Shown here: positions 1 through 9,309 of the stretch, piece after piece | How the letters are laid out: each line of letters begins with the position of its first letter | Position numbering within the stretch: position 1 is the stretch's first letter | Source of the DNA: JARRNE01 sp963824085 | Lineage (GTDB): Bacteria > Pseudomonadota > Gammaproteobacteria > Chromatiales > Chromatiaceae | Assembly: GCA_963824085.1 (NCBI GenBank) | Contig: CAWGNT010000022.1 | Coordinates: forward strand, 1 to 64,000 | Direction: 5' to 3' | Length of the DNA: 64,000 nucleotides | The notes under the pieces: generated by a model | Seen by the model: the letters and a program-made list of their open reading frames with translations, nothing else | The model's database searches: none | Told to the model about the DNA's origin: nothing | Program-made: the position numbers and the translations under genes

Positions 1-916
1 GCCACCTTCCCCGCGCTGACGCAGAATCGGGTGCCCGCTGGCTTCAGCGTGTGCCCGGCGGGTCGCGGCGAGCGCCGGCGCCTGATCGCCAATCTGCTCA
101 CGGACGCCGATCCCCGTGCCATCGGCATCGAGGGCCTGGCCGAGCGGCTGCGGCGGCTCGAGACCCACATGGGCCAGCTCTCCGCCGGGCTCGACAAGCT
201 TGGCCTCACCAAGGGGGCGGATCCCGAGCGCGACCCCCTGATCGCACGCCTGCGCCAGGAGAATGCCCACGAGCTCCAGGAGCTGCGCCGGCAACAGGAG
301 GCACTGCGTGAGCAACTCGCGGCGGGAAGGACAGCGCCCGCGCCCCCGGCCGCCGAGGTTCCTCAGCCCCCGGCCGCGCTGCCGACGGAAAGGCCGTCAC
401 CCCCCGCCGCGCGCCCAACGCCCGCTCACCCAGCTCTTCGACCGGACTCCCGAGCCCCAACCCGGACCACCGGGGATGGCACGCCTGCCGGGGGTCGGAT
501 CCGAGCCCGCGCACGGCGCCAAGGCACTGACGATCCGCCTGGTTGCCGCCGAGGAGAAGGCGGCGGAGGGTCACGCGCTCCCCGAGGATGCGGTCCTCAT
601 CCCGGCCGGCAGCATCCTGCGCGGGGTCCTGCTCTCGGGCATGGACGCGCCCACGGGCCGCCAGTCCCGGCGTGACCTTTATCCCGCGCTCGCGCGCATC
701 AAGCACGATGCCATCCTACCCAACCGCTTCCGGGCCGACGTGCGCGAGTGCGTCCTCGTGCTCGCGGGCTATGGGGACCTGGGGAGCGAGCGGGCGTATC
801 TGCGCACCGAAGCCATCACCTGTGTGCGTCAGGACGGCGGTGCCATCGAGGTCCCAATTGATGCCTACGCCACCGGCGAGGACGGCAAGGTCGGGGAGCG
901 CGGGCGTGTCAGTTGA
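1..916 (+). pseudogene. traB: F-type conjugation protein TraB, partial and frameshifted
   Basis: TraB belongs to the core channel of F-type type IV secretion systems and spans the periplasm. The window opens inside the gene. Frame 1 encodes a coiled-coil rich in Glu/Leu/Arg (about bases 150-330) and a Pro-rich linker. Near bases 400-425 the frame moves by one base to frame 2, which carries the diagnostic block IPAGSILRGVLLSGMDAPTG, then ILPNRFRADVREC and VPIDAYATGEDGK. The reading ends abruptly at 916 where the family normally continues for more than 100 residues, so the 3' part is lost and is replaced by a transposase scrap on the other strand. Identification as TraB is firm from these motifs; the frameshift and truncation make it a pseudogene. 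Confidence 0.85.
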
Positions 917-1144
917 CGCCGAGACCGTACGGATGTTGGCGAGATGGCGAGAGTGGCGAACGTCCCGTCGAAGCATGCTCGGTGTCCGGTAGCAGATGGC
1001 CCTGCGCACGCGCCTGACGCGGCAAGTTGTACAGCGACGCCTTGCTGATGCCTTCCTCAGCCGCTCGCTCGCTGAGTGGAGGACTGTGCGATAGCAGCAT
1101 CTTGCGCAACACTGCCTCTTTGCGCTCTTCGGAACACCTCCGCG
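909..1144 (-). pseudogene. transposase OrfA-like helix-turn-helix remnant
   Basis: The minus strand encodes RRCSEERKEAVLRKMLLSH followed by SERAAEEGISKASLYNLPRQ and RAQGHL, the pattern of the N-terminal helix-turn-helix of IS3-type OrfA transposases (an ERKxAVLxKM helix, then xxGISxxTLYxWRxQAR). An in-frame stop lies directly before the first codon at 1144, and the frame closes at 909 inside the end of traB. No catalytic partner or terminal repeats are visible. It marks the junction where the rest of traB, plus traV and traC, have been deleted. Confidence 0.55.
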
Positions 1145-1302
1145 CCTAGATCCCGTCTGCGCGCCCTGGCGCCCTTACAGTCTTCCACGATCTGAGTGAG
1201 GACTCACCTGAACGAACACAGGGGGTCTTACCCGCATCGCGTGGAGCCCGGAATAGCGGGTCGGGAACAGGTCCGCCTGCCGGCCGCTCGGCCGCCGGGC
1301 CG

Positions 1303-1731
1303 TCAAGGACGCACCCATAACCGCTCGAAGGATTGGCCGCCGGGGGTGCGAAGCATGTCGAAATCGCGCCGGTCGGTCGTCAGCACTCGCTGCGTGCGTT
1401 CGACTTCGGCCAGCCAAGCCAGCGTGGCATCAGCGAGATCGATGTTGTGCTCGGCGAAGCGCGCGATCACGCCGCTGACGGCTGCCAGGTCGCCGATCTC
1501 GATGGGGCGCAAGCGCATGGCGCCGCGCTCGATCCACTGAAGCAGAGCGCACTTGCCGCGAGGATCGAGAAAAAAACAGGTTTCCACGATTGTCGGCCAC
1601 ACACTCACCAGCGTCGTGCGACGATCACGCACCAGCGCCGCCAGCATCTGTTTGGCGCTTTCGTGCAGCGTATCGGTGCGGTCGAACAGGGCGATCAGGA
1701 ACCCTGTGTCAACCAGGACGGTGCTTCGCAC
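1303..1731 (-). CDS. PIN-domain toxin (VapC-like)
   Basis: PIN-domain ribonuclease, the toxin half of a type II pair. The 142-residue product begins VRSTVLVDTGFLIALFDR (GTG start at 1731), with the first acidic PIN residue in LVDTG, a central E in IVETCFFLD, and the C-terminal acidic set in NIDLADATLAWLAE and VLTTDRRDFDML. The longer upstream reading has no PIN homology, and the GTG start gives a 23-base overlap with the antitoxin frame, typical of translational coupling. The pair sits between the remains of traB and the next tra gene, so it arrived after or during loss of the conjugation genes. All catalytic acids are present, so the toxin could be active. Confidence 0.8.
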   Translation of the reverse strand: MRSTVLVDTGFLIALFDRTDTLHESAKQMLAALVRDRRTTLVSVWPTIVETCFFLDPRGKCALLQWIERGAMRLRPIEIGDLAAVSGVIARFAEHNIDLADATLAWLAEVERTQRVLTTDRRDFDMLRTPGGQSFERLWVRP

Positions 1732-1957
1732 GCAGGCGCTCCCATATCTCGCGGCGCTGAGGATCGCTCGGTGGGCCGGCCGCGGCGCCTTGATCGAACA
1801 GATCGGTTCCCAGCTCGAAGGCATCGGGCGCCGGCTCGAAACTGTCGAGCCACTGTTCAAGGCTGCGCTTGACCGCCTCGGTCTTGCTCAAGCCGAGACG
1901 ACGGCAGGTGGCCTGCAAGCGGGCCTCGGTCTGCTCATCAAGCCTTAACGACAACAC
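1709..1957 (-). CDS. ribbon-helix-helix antitoxin of the PIN toxin
   Basis: 82-residue protein starting VLSLRLDEQTEARLQATC (GTG start at 1957). The N-terminal strand SLRLDE followed by LGLSKTEAVKRSLEQWL is a ribbon-helix-helix DNA-binding domain; the acidic and Pro-rich tail (FEPAPDAFELGTDLFD) would bind the PIN toxin encoded by the overlapping downstream frame. It lies first in the operon, as usual for antitoxins, which probably repress their own promoter just upstream (about 1960-1990, where a GTA...TAC imperfect palindrome is visible). A longer in-frame reading to 2140 has no family support. Confidence 0.75.
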   Translation of the reverse strand: MLSLRLDEQTEARLQATCRRLGLSKTEAVKRSLEQWLDSFEPAPDAFELGTDLFDQGAAAGPPSDPQRREIWERLRAKHRPG

Positions 1958-2089
1958 GGAGAACCCCTCGATCGGCTGGTGTATGACAGTACTACAGCAG
2001 AGTTTGATTGAACTAGCAAGGCATGGTTTCAAGGATGTCGCCAACCTCGAGTTGACCCGCTTTCGTGGACACCCGAGCCGTTGGGAACG

Positions 2090-2359
2090 GAGGGATGGCA
2101 GGTTCAAGCGTGTCGCCGGTGTGCCGGGGACCGCATCCAAGTTGACTCAAAGTCGGTGCGGATCAACGGCGCCACCGTCGGCGAGGGGCTGGCCCTCGCG
2201 CGCACGCTGAACCGACCCCCCGAGGATTTCCTGCGCGACGACATCGTCCCGGCGGGGCACCTCTGGGTGATGGGCGCCACCGCCGACAGCTTCGACTCGC
2301 GTTACTGGGGATTCCTCCCCGACGGTCAAGTCACCGGACGGGCCTATGCGTTGTGGTAG
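2090..2359 (+). pseudogene. TraF/TrhF-type signal peptidase, 5'-truncated and frameshifted
   Basis: S26-family (signal peptidase I fold) protease used in F-type conjugation to process the pilin. Only the C-terminal half remains. The catalytic-lysine motif FKRVAGVPG is read in frame 3 (2102-2128); one base is missing from the G run at 2126-2129 and the rest, GDRIQVDSKSVRING to DSFDSRYWGFLPDGQV, is read in frame 2. The catalytic serine region is absent because the gene's 5' half is gone. The stop codon overlaps the trbC-traW start, so the original operon coupling is preserved. Non-functional. Confidence 0.75.
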
Positions 2360-3650
2360 GGCTGGGTGGCTAGTGCTCGCGCTGATCCTGGCGCCTCTCG
2401 CGGCAGTCGGCGATGGTGATCGCGACGCGGCGCTGCGGGCGATCCGCGATCGGGCGGCAGCGATTGAGCAATGGGCCGAGTCTGCGGAGACACCGGCGTG
2501 GATCGCGACCAACCCTCATGACAGAGCGAGCGCTGCGGGAGAGGCCCTTGGCCAGGAGCAGCGGGAACGCTTCCGCGAGGGCCTTCCCAAGGTCTCGGCG
2601 TGCCGGGATCTGGGACGGCTCTGTCCGACTGGGACGCCGCGTGAAACAGGCGCGTCGAGAGACCGCGCCCTGGTCACCGTCCACGTCAGACCGCCTGCCG
2701 AGCCGGGTACCGATGCGGGCCCGACAGCGACCGCGCTTCACGCGCAGGACGTCACCATCACCGTCCTCGCCTCCCGCTCCCTCGGCCCCGCCCAGCTCAA
2801 GGAGATCTTCGCCTTCGCCGCCGACACCCCGCGGGTGCGGGTGGCCTTCCGCGGGGTGGCCGAGGACGAGTCCCTGATGGACTTCGTCCGCGAGGTCCAT
2901 GGGCTCCTCGCCGGCATCGAGCCGGTGCCGGAGGTGGTGCTCGATCCCACGCCCTTCGCCGCGGCCGGGATGGACATCGCCCCCGTGCTCCTGGCCCACG
3001 GCCCGGACGGCGAGCTGGCACGCGTGGCGGGGCTCGCCGATCCCCTCTGGCTGCGGTCGCGCGTGCTGGCCGGCGAGCGCGGGGATCTGGGGGTGCTGGG
3101 GCCGGTGAAGCCGGTGACCGAGCCGGATCTGATCGAGGAGCTGCAGCGCCGCCTGGCCGCCCTGGATCTGGACAAGCTGCGCGAGCGGGCACTCGAGCGC
3201 TACTGGCGCCACGTCGGCTTCGAGGAGCTGCCCGTCGCCGCCGAGCCCCGCACCCGCGAGATCGACCCCACCATCACCGCACCCCGCGACCTGCGTACGG
3301 CCGACGGCACCCTCCTGGTCCAGGCGGGGGAACGCGTGAACCCCCTCGACCGGCTGCCCTTCACCCAGCGCCTGGTGGTGTTCGATGCCACCGACCAGCG
3401 CCAGCTCGCCACCGCCAAGCGCCTCGGAAGAGAGGCGGGCGAGCGGCGCGTGCTCTACCTCGCGACCCAACTCGAGCGGAGCAGGGGGTGGGAGGGCCTC
3501 GCCTCGGTGGAGGATGCCCTCGACGCCCCGGTCTACCTCCTGACGCCCGATGTGCGCCAACGGTTCGCCCTGGAGCGGGTGCCGGCTTTCGTCGAGGCCC
3601 GCGGGCGGGTCTTCATCGTGGCCGAGGTGCCGCCGGAGGCTGGGCGATGA
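2346..3650 (+). CDS. TrbC-TraW fusion, F-type pilus assembly protein
   Basis: Periplasmic conjugative pilus assembly protein of 434 residues. A signal peptide (MRCGRAGWLVLALILAPLAA) is followed by a TrbC-like middle (residues about 130-230, including FAFAADTPRVRVAFRGV) and a TraW domain from about residue 250 (KPVTEPDLIEELQRRL, IDPTITAPRDLRTADG, QAGERVNPLDRLPF, and C-terminal VYLLTPDVRQRFALERVPAF). In the F plasmid TraW and TrbC are separate proteins; here one frame encodes both in TrbC-TraW order. ATG at 2346 overlaps the end of the peptidase gene, and the stop overlaps the traU start (ATGA). The frame is intact although its neighbours are broken, so it is probably orphaned. Confidence 0.85.
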   Translation: MRCGRAGWLVLALILAPLAAVGDGDRDAALRAIRDRAAAIEQWAESAETPAWIATNPHDRASAAGEALGQEQRERFREGLPKVSACRDLGRLCPTGTPRETGASRDRALVTVHVRPPAEPGTDAGPTATALHAQDVTITVLASRSLGPAQLKEIFAFAADTPRVRVAFRGVAEDESLMDFVREVHGLLAGIEPVPEVVLDPTPFAAAGMDIAPVLLAHGPDGELARVAGLADPLWLRSRVLAGERGDLGVLGPVKPVTEPDLIEELQRRLAALDLDKLRERALERYWRHVGFEELPVAAEPRTREIDPTITAPRDLRTADGTLLVQAGERVNPLDRLPFTQRLVVFDATDQRQLATAKRLGREAGERRVLYLATQLERSRGWEGLASVEDALDAPVYLLTPDVRQRFALERVPAFVEARGRVFIVAEVPPEAGR

Positions 3651-4657
3651 GCCAACGTGTGCGTGTCTTTCTCGCGGTTCTGCTCGTCGTCTGCCTGCGA
3701 CCCCTCCAGGCCGCCGACCCCGGCTGCCCCGACGCCGAGCTCTTCTCCGGCAAGCTCATCACCGACATCTGCTGGGGCTGCCTCTTCCCGATCCGCATCG
3801 CGGGCCTCACCATCGGCGGCGGCGACCGCCCGGCCGCGGCCTCCAACCAGGTCGTCTGCGCCTGCAACGACGGGCTCGGCATCCCGCACCCCGGCTTCGT
3901 GGTGTCGATGTGGGAGCCGGCGCGCATCGTGGAGCTCACCCGCGCCCCGGCCTGCTCACCGGCCCTGGGTGGCATCCGCCTGCCGCTCGGCAGTCGGCGA
4001 CTGCTCGGCACCGCCGGGAAGTCCGAGTGGGACGCCTCGGACATCAGCTTCTACAACTACCACTGGTACGCCTTCCCGCTGCTGACCCTGCTCGACCTCT
4101 TCTTCGAGGACCGCTGCAACTTTGAGGCGATGGTCGACTTCGACATCCTCTACCTCTCCGAGCTCGATCCCACCTGGAACAGCGGGGAGCTGGCCTTCTT
4201 CACCAACCCCGAGGCGGCCTGGCTCGCCAACCCGGTGGCCCTGGCCGCCTGTCTGGCGGACGCCGCGGCGGCGAGCGCCGGCACGCCCATCGACTCGCTC
4301 TTCTGGTGCGCCGGCACCTGGGGTCTGCTCTATCCCTTCAGCGGCGCCATGCCCAACTACGGCTCGCGCCCGAGCGAGACCAGCCTGTCGGCGGCGCGGG
4401 CCCTGGCCGCCCTGCACCGGCGGGGGCTCGCCCGGCGCACCATGGGCGACGAGGCCCTGTGCAGTGCCCCGATCGAGCCTTTCCTCACCAAGTCCCAGTA
4501 CCGGATGTCCATGTTCTACCCCCTGCCGGAGACGCAGACGAACCACGTCATCGGCGAGAGCGCCTTCCGCTGGGGGGAGTGGCGCTCGCTCCCGGGTGCG
4601 GGGGAGGACCACCTGTATCTCCTGTGGCGCTGGAATGACTGCTGCGCGACCTTCTGA
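3647..4657 (+). CDS. traU: F-type conjugation protein TraU
   Basis: 336-residue secreted, Cys-rich mating-pair protein. Signal peptide MSQRVRVFLAVLLVVCLRP with cleavage near QAA, then the TraU signature ELFSGKLITDICWGCLFPIR, VCACNDGLGIPHPGF and MWEPARIVEL, and C-terminal blocks YRMSMFYPLPET and HVIGESAFRWGEWR. TraU acts in the periplasm/outer membrane with TraW, TrbC and TraN. The ATG at 3647 sits in an ATGA overlap with the preceding stop; a longer reading starting at 3488 lies inside traW and is rejected. Length is normal for the family and no lesion is visible. Confidence 0.9.
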   Translation: MSQRVRVFLAVLLVVCLRPLQAADPGCPDAELFSGKLITDICWGCLFPIRIAGLTIGGGDRPAAASNQVVCACNDGLGIPHPGFVVSMWEPARIVELTRAPACSPALGGIRLPLGSRRLLGTAGKSEWDASDISFYNYHWYAFPLLTLLDLFFEDRCNFEAMVDFDILYLSELDPTWNSGELAFFTNPEAAWLANPVALAACLADAAAASAGTPIDSLFWCAGTWGLLYPFSGAMPNYGSRPSETSLSAARALAALHRRGLARRTMGDEALCSAPIEPFLTKSQYRMSMFYPLPETQTNHVIGESAFRWGEWRSLPGAGEDHLYLLWRWNDCCATF

Positions 4658-4694
4658 GGTGTTGTCGCTCGGCTTCGACCGTCACGGCTGGCCG

Positions 4695-7309
4695 ATGCGG
4701 GTCCTCGCCGGCCTGCTCTGCGTCACCACGGCCTGGGTGCCCTGGGCACTGGCCTGGGGCGATGCGGTCAGCGACGCCGGGCGGGCGGCGCAGGGGGAGG
4801 GCAGGGCGCTGGCCAACGCCGTGACCCTGCCGGCGGTCAACGGCAACAGCCTGACGCTCTTCCCCGGCCAGCCCGACCAGACCCAGCTCGACTTCGAAGC
4901 GGTCTTCCCCGGATCCGCGGGCGGCAACCGCGCCGACTACACGAGCCTCTTCGGCGATGACCTGGGTGTGGTGAACGCCGGCCGCGCGGCCCAGACCGAT
5001 CTGCTGCTGGACGACTCGGCGACCGGTGCCGCCTACCAGACCCTGCGCGGGAGCGTGGACCGCTCGCGGCCGGACATGGGGAACGACCCCCTGTGGTCCC
5101 AGACCGATAACGTGCTGGACAACTTCGCGGACCTGGCCGCCAGCTTCGCCGACTGCAGCCTCGACACCCGCTTCACCGAGGGCGAGCGCCGCACCCACGT
5201 GCCGGACATCCGCACCTGCGAGCGGGTGGCGGACTACTCCGGGGCCTGCGACATCCGCCACGCCTACACCATCGAAGAGATCCTGGAGAACGGGTCCGGC
5301 GGCAGCTTCGCCGCGTGCGGCAACGGCTGCATCCTCTGGACCGTGGGTCAGGCCTTCCCCACCGGTCCCTGCTATCAGGAGCTGACGGGCACGCTGCGGG
5401 TCCTCAAGCCCGAGGCCATCCTCAGCGCCCAGGTCGAGGACCTCTGGTACGAGGACTATATCGCCGGGCTCTGGATCGACGGGGTGAATCATTACTCGCA
5501 CATGGCCGGCGAGTGCGAGAACGACGATTCCCCCACGGTCTGGCTCGGGCACGATGTCAGCGCCTACTTCAAGACGGCGGGGGAGAAGCGGGTGCTGCTC
5601 GCCCTGATCCAGGGCGGTAGTCAGGGCGGCGGCACGGTGCGCATCCGCATCCGCTTCGACCCCTCCAAGGCCCTGGTGGCCGACGCCTGGGAGGACGACC
5701 CGGCCTGTCTCGATCTGGTGCGGGCCATCGGCGACGGGGCCTGCGAGGGTCCCATCCAGTGCGCCGCCATGCCGGCCCTGACCGACGGCTGCATCCCCAT
5801 CACCGGCGGGAGCATCTGTGCCGGGGACCTGCGGCCCTCGCCAGTCGCCCGGGATCTCCAGCTTCTGCCAAAACATCACCGTGAGCGCCGACTGCTCCGG
5901 CTTCTACCAGGGTCAGATGGACTGCTGGACCGACCCCCAGGGGGTGCTGCGCTGTCCTTACAACCACGGGGGCGTGGAGACGGACTGCACCGCCCTGGAG
6001 GACGACCCCAACTGCGGCTTCCTCTCCAGCAGCTGCGTCAAGTATGCCCAGGGGGAGAGCGGGCTCTGCTACGTCTTCGAGGAGCGGTGGGACTGCGGGA
6101 CCCTGCACGGTATCCCGGTGCTGGAGCGGACCTCAAGCATGGACTGTGCGGGTCCCGTGCGCTGCATGGGGGAGGACTGCCTGGACGCGGCCGAGGAGCA
6201 GTCCGGCGACTTCGCCAAGGCCGCCGCGGCCCTGCAGGCGGCGCAGATGGCCGCCTCGGACATGGACTGCTCGAGCGGGAGCTGTGTCGTCTTCTCCGGC
6301 GAGGCCATGGAGTGCAAGAAGGCGGTGGGCGGCATCGTCAACTGCTGCACCACCCCGGACGGGATCTCGCTCGCGGACTACATCTCGCTCGTGTTCGCCG
6401 TCGGGAAGATCGACAACGCCCTGATGGGGCTCGACCAGGGCAATGCACTTCGGGGCTCCTGGGAGACGCTTCGCGACCAGCCGGTCGACACCTGGAGCGC
6501 GGTGACGGAGCGCTTCACCTCAGTTGCCAACAACCTGATGGGCAAGACCGCGGCGGATGCGACCGATGCCGCGGCACGGCTCTCGCTCGATGCCTTCAAG
6601 CAGGCGCTCATGCAGGAGACGGCCCGATGGGTTTCGGAGATCTTCGGCGAGGCGGCGGCCAATGCGCTCTTCACCGTCAACGGCGGGGCGGCCTTCGTCG
6701 GCGGCAACCTGCAGGCGGGCACCATCCAGCTCGGGGGACTGGTGGGCACGGCGCTCTCCTGGGTGATGACCGCCTACATGATCTACACCATCGCGGTGAT
6801 CCTGATCCAGCTGATCTGGACCTGCGAGCAGGAGGAGTTCGAGCTGGGGGCGAAGCGGGAGCTCCGCTCCTGTCACGACGTGGGCTCCTACTGCAAGACC
6901 AAGGTGCTCACCGCCTGCATCGAGCGGCGGAGCAGCTACTGCTGCTTCAACACCCCGCTGGCGCGGATCCTCAACGAGCAGATCCGTCCCGCAGCTCGGG
7001 CGCGGGTGGGGCGAGGCGGACGCGCCGGACTGCGCGGGGATCAACGTCGTCGACTTCGGGCGCGTCGATTGGGACCGGGTCAACCTCGACGAGTGGCTGG
7101 CGATCCTGGCCGAGACAGGGCATTTCCCGAGCCTCGACAATCTCAACCTTGACGCCCTGACCGGCACCGGGAGCGAATTCGACATATCCGGTGCAAGGCC
7201 GGATGCCGCCGCGCGCAGTCAGACCCGATCGGACGGGCTCGACAGCGACGCGGCACGCCCGGAGGCTGAGACGGAGCTGTGGGAGTCGGCGCTGCCGGCA
7301 TTGCCGTGA
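4695..7309 (+). pseudogene. traN: mating-pair stabilisation protein TraN, two frameshifts
   Basis: Very Cys-rich outer-membrane adhesin of F-type conjugation. Starting at ATG 4695 the product has a signal peptide (MRVLAGLLCVTTAWVPWALA); ATG 4635 is an alternative. Frame 3 runs to about 5825 (WSQTDNVLDNFADL, VPDIRTCERVADYSGACDI), then one base shifts it to frame 1 (NITVSADCSGFYQGQMDC, CKTKVLTACIERRSSYCCFN), and an extra C in the run at 6988-6990 shifts it to frame 2, which finishes cleanly (CAGINVVDFGRVDWDRVNL ... ESALPALP, stop 7307-7309). Without the two shifts the protein would be about 870 residues. Downstream traF, traH and traG are absent. Confidence 0.85.
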
Positions 7310-7453
7310 GGGGTGGAGGCTGGCGCTGGACGAATCCACCAGCCCCGCAATCCGCCCAGGCGCTTCAGTTCCCCGTCAGCGCACGTCCATGGGTGACCAG
7401 CGAACCACCTCGGCGAGTCCAGCCGCTTCCCCACGATCGGTATTGCCACCGCC

Positions 7454-7969
7454 TCATCCGGCTGATTCCGCCTCACCGGCCAGGCGCAAGACCTCACTGA
7501 CCAACGCGTCCGAGAGCCGGTACCCCTCTAGGGACAGGTCCGCCAGCGCCGAGGCGACCGACGAGAGCCGCCCTGTGCGCTTGGCGGCCAGCAATACGCC
7601 AGCCAGACCGACTACGGGGATGCCGCGCGCCCGGGCGATCTGCCGCCCCCGACGCTCGTCGATCAACAAGAAGCGACACTTGGTCTGCTCAGCCAGCAGG
7701 ATCGCAGACGCCTCCCCGGCGTCGAGCAACAAACCCAGGCGCGCCAGCACGGTCGCGCTGTGGTCGGGAAGCGCCTGCTGTCGGATCGTGCCTTGAGCCA
7801 ACGCAGCGGACAGGGCCCGTGCCCCGGGCCGATCCGAATCGACGTGGAGCTCGGCCAGAACCAGCTCGGGAACCAGGACGGATCCGTACAGGGTGGCGAG
7901 AACGGACAGACGATCGATCCGGGCCAGACCGATCAAAGGCCCGGCGTCGGCCACGACGACAGCCGTCAC
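7454..7969 (-). CDS. DUF3368-type PIN-like toxin
   Basis: 171-residue protein of the DUF3368 family, PIN-fold nucleases that serve as toxins. The start MTAVVVADAGPLIGLARI has the first PIN acid in ADAG; further family marks are LVLAELHVDS, LDAGEASAILLAEQ, CRFLLIDERRGRQIARARG and the GLAGVLLAAKRTG helix. Its ATG overlaps the antitoxin stop by four bases. The C-terminal PIN acids (GEASAI, IDERRGR) are in place, so the enzyme looks intact. Confidence 0.85.
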   Translation of the reverse strand: MTAVVVADAGPLIGLARIDRLSVLATLYGSVLVPELVLAELHVDSDRPGARALSAALAQGTIRQQALPDHSATVLARLGLLLDAGEASAILLAEQTKCRFLLIDERRGRQIARARGIPVVGLAGVLLAAKRTGRLSSVASALADLSLEGYRLSDALVSEVLRLAGEAESAG

Positions 7970-8298
7970 AGGGCGGCATCCAGCTCGCCGGCCAGCTCCT
8001 CGGGGGGATAGTCGACAGCGGCGACGCCGAGGGCACCGAGGAGGTCGATGAACCCGTCCAGGGACAATCCGGCGACCTTCGCGGCCTGGGCGAGGGTCAG
8101 GTGTTGGCCCTCGTACAGGCTCAAGGCCAAGGCGCGGTGGACACCCTGATCGAGCAGGCGCCCATCGAACGGCACGGCGAGGATCGCCGGGCGGCCGTGT
8201 TTCGTGATGAGGGATAGCTGACCCAGCTCCGCGTCCCGCAGCAGGTCGCCGGAGCGCGTGCGCAGATCCCGTACCGAAAAGATGTCGAGTGGTTCCAT
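7966..8298 (-). CDS. Phd-like antitoxin with UPF0175 C-terminal domain
   Basis: 110-residue antitoxin paired with the DUF3368 toxin. Residues 1-50 (FSVRDLRTRSGDLLRDAELG, LSLITKHGRPAILAVPFD) are a Phd/YefM DNA-binding fold, and residues 55-105 (ALSLYEGQHLTLAQAAKVAG, SLDGFIDLLGALGVAAVDY) are a UPF0175-type helix-turn-helix. The two folds fused in one small protein is the notable point. The gene precedes and overlaps the toxin, and a perfect 10-bp palindrome covers its start codon, which fits self-repression. Confidence 0.8.
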   Translation of the reverse strand: MEPLDIFSVRDLRTRSGDLLRDAELGQLSLITKHGRPAILAVPFDGRLLDQGVHRALALSLYEGQHLTLAQAAKVAGLSLDGFIDLLGALGVAAVDYPPEELAGELDAAL

Positions 8299-8307
8299 GA
8301 CATGTCA
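8298..8307. promoter_or_regulatory. palindrome at Phd-type antitoxin start, possible operator
   Basis: TGACATGTCA is a perfect 10-bp palindrome touching the antitoxin ATG. Phd-family antitoxins bind palindromes in their own promoter, so this is a candidate operator; a second copy is not obvious. Confidence 0.4.
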
Positions 8308-8485
8308 GACATTACTTGTGCCCACAGATCGTAGCACACCTTAGGCTGCCCGGTGGCCGCGACCGCGCTTCGCGTAAGCATTGCGAGCTTTCGGCGGTGG
8401 GCTGCAGACTCACCCCGTGAGCCTTCCGATGTGGCAACATCTCGCGCTGACCTTCTCGGCAGTTAAGGCCAGCGAGCGACCCGAG

Positions 8486-9309
8486 ATGCCAGAATCCCCG
8501 AATCCACTTTATTTCGACACGGCGGCAACAACATGCGTCGCGCCGGAAGTGTGTTCGGAGATGATGCAGGTTCTCGAAGGATCTCACGGATTTGTGAACC
8601 CTTCGTCTGCCCGGCACCTGCCTGGGCAAGCGGCATTGGCCCTAGTCGAAGCGGCCCGGCGAGAGATTGCAACAGAGCTGAGATGCCTTGAAAGTGAGGT
8701 CGTCTTCACGTCCGGGGCCACCGAGAGTATCAATCTGGCGCTGAGCGGCGTCGCCTACGCCCATGCTGACGTGGGCCGGCACATCGTGACCACTCAGATC
8801 GAGCACAGGGCAGCTCTGGGCTGTTGCGAGTCGCTGATAGAGAACGGCTTTGAAATCAGCTTTGTGCCCCCCGAGTCCAATGGGCGAGTCTCGCCGGATG
8901 CCATTGCTAAGCCGCTGAGGCCAGACACCTTGTTGATCTCTGTCATGCACGCCAACAACGAGACGGGCGTCATCCAACCCATCGAGGCGATTGCCGCTGT
9001 TGCCGGCGTAGAGGGTATCCTGCTGCATGTCGACGCCGCCCAGGCGGCGGGAAAGCTCCCGCTGGACCTGGAAAAAGTGCCCATTGATTTGCTGTCGCTG
9101 TCGGCACACAAATTCCACGGTCGGAAGGGTGTCGGCTGTCTGGTCGTGCGCGACCGCCCGCGCCTGCGGCTACGACCGCTCACCTTTGGCGGTGGGCAGG
9201 AGTTCGGTTTGCGGCCCGGAACCCTGCCGACGCAGCAGATTGTCGGACTCGCCACCGCGCTGAAGCTCGTCGCGACGACTCGTGACCGGAGAGTATTCAT
9301 GGACAGACC
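8486..9309 (+). pseudogene. cysteine desulfurase (NifS/IscS/DndA type), 3'-truncated
   Basis: PLP-dependent cysteine desulfurase. The N-terminal block NPLYFDTAATTCVAPEV, the cofactor motif SGATESINLAL, and the PLP lysine in LSAHKFHGRKGVG (Lys209) are all present. ATG 8486 is the sensible start. Near 9286-9292 an extra base moves the frame to one reading GEYSWTDPEISP, which runs into an IS4-family element at 9310. The C-terminal third holding the catalytic cysteine loop is missing, and it is not recovered beyond the IS, because only about 95 bases separate the IS from the next gene. The enzyme is dead. DndA-like proteins of this type can belong to DNA phosphorothioation, but no other dnd gene is in view. 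Confidence 0.8.
9301..9309. repeat. left target-site duplication of the IS4-family element
   Basis: GGACAGACC directly precedes the left end of the element and is repeated exactly after its right end (10668-10676), the expected 9-bp duplication of a recent IS4-type insertion. Confidence 0.9.

Noticed and set aside
2370..3560. Long minus-strand reading (396 aa) across trbC-traW
   Set aside because: Pure shadow of the GC-rich plus-strand gene; no family features, while the plus strand gives a clear TrbC-TraW.
4122..7160. Single 1012-aa reading as TraN
   Set aside because: Its first 170 codons overlap traU in another frame and its last third is out of frame with the true Cys-rich TraN sequence.
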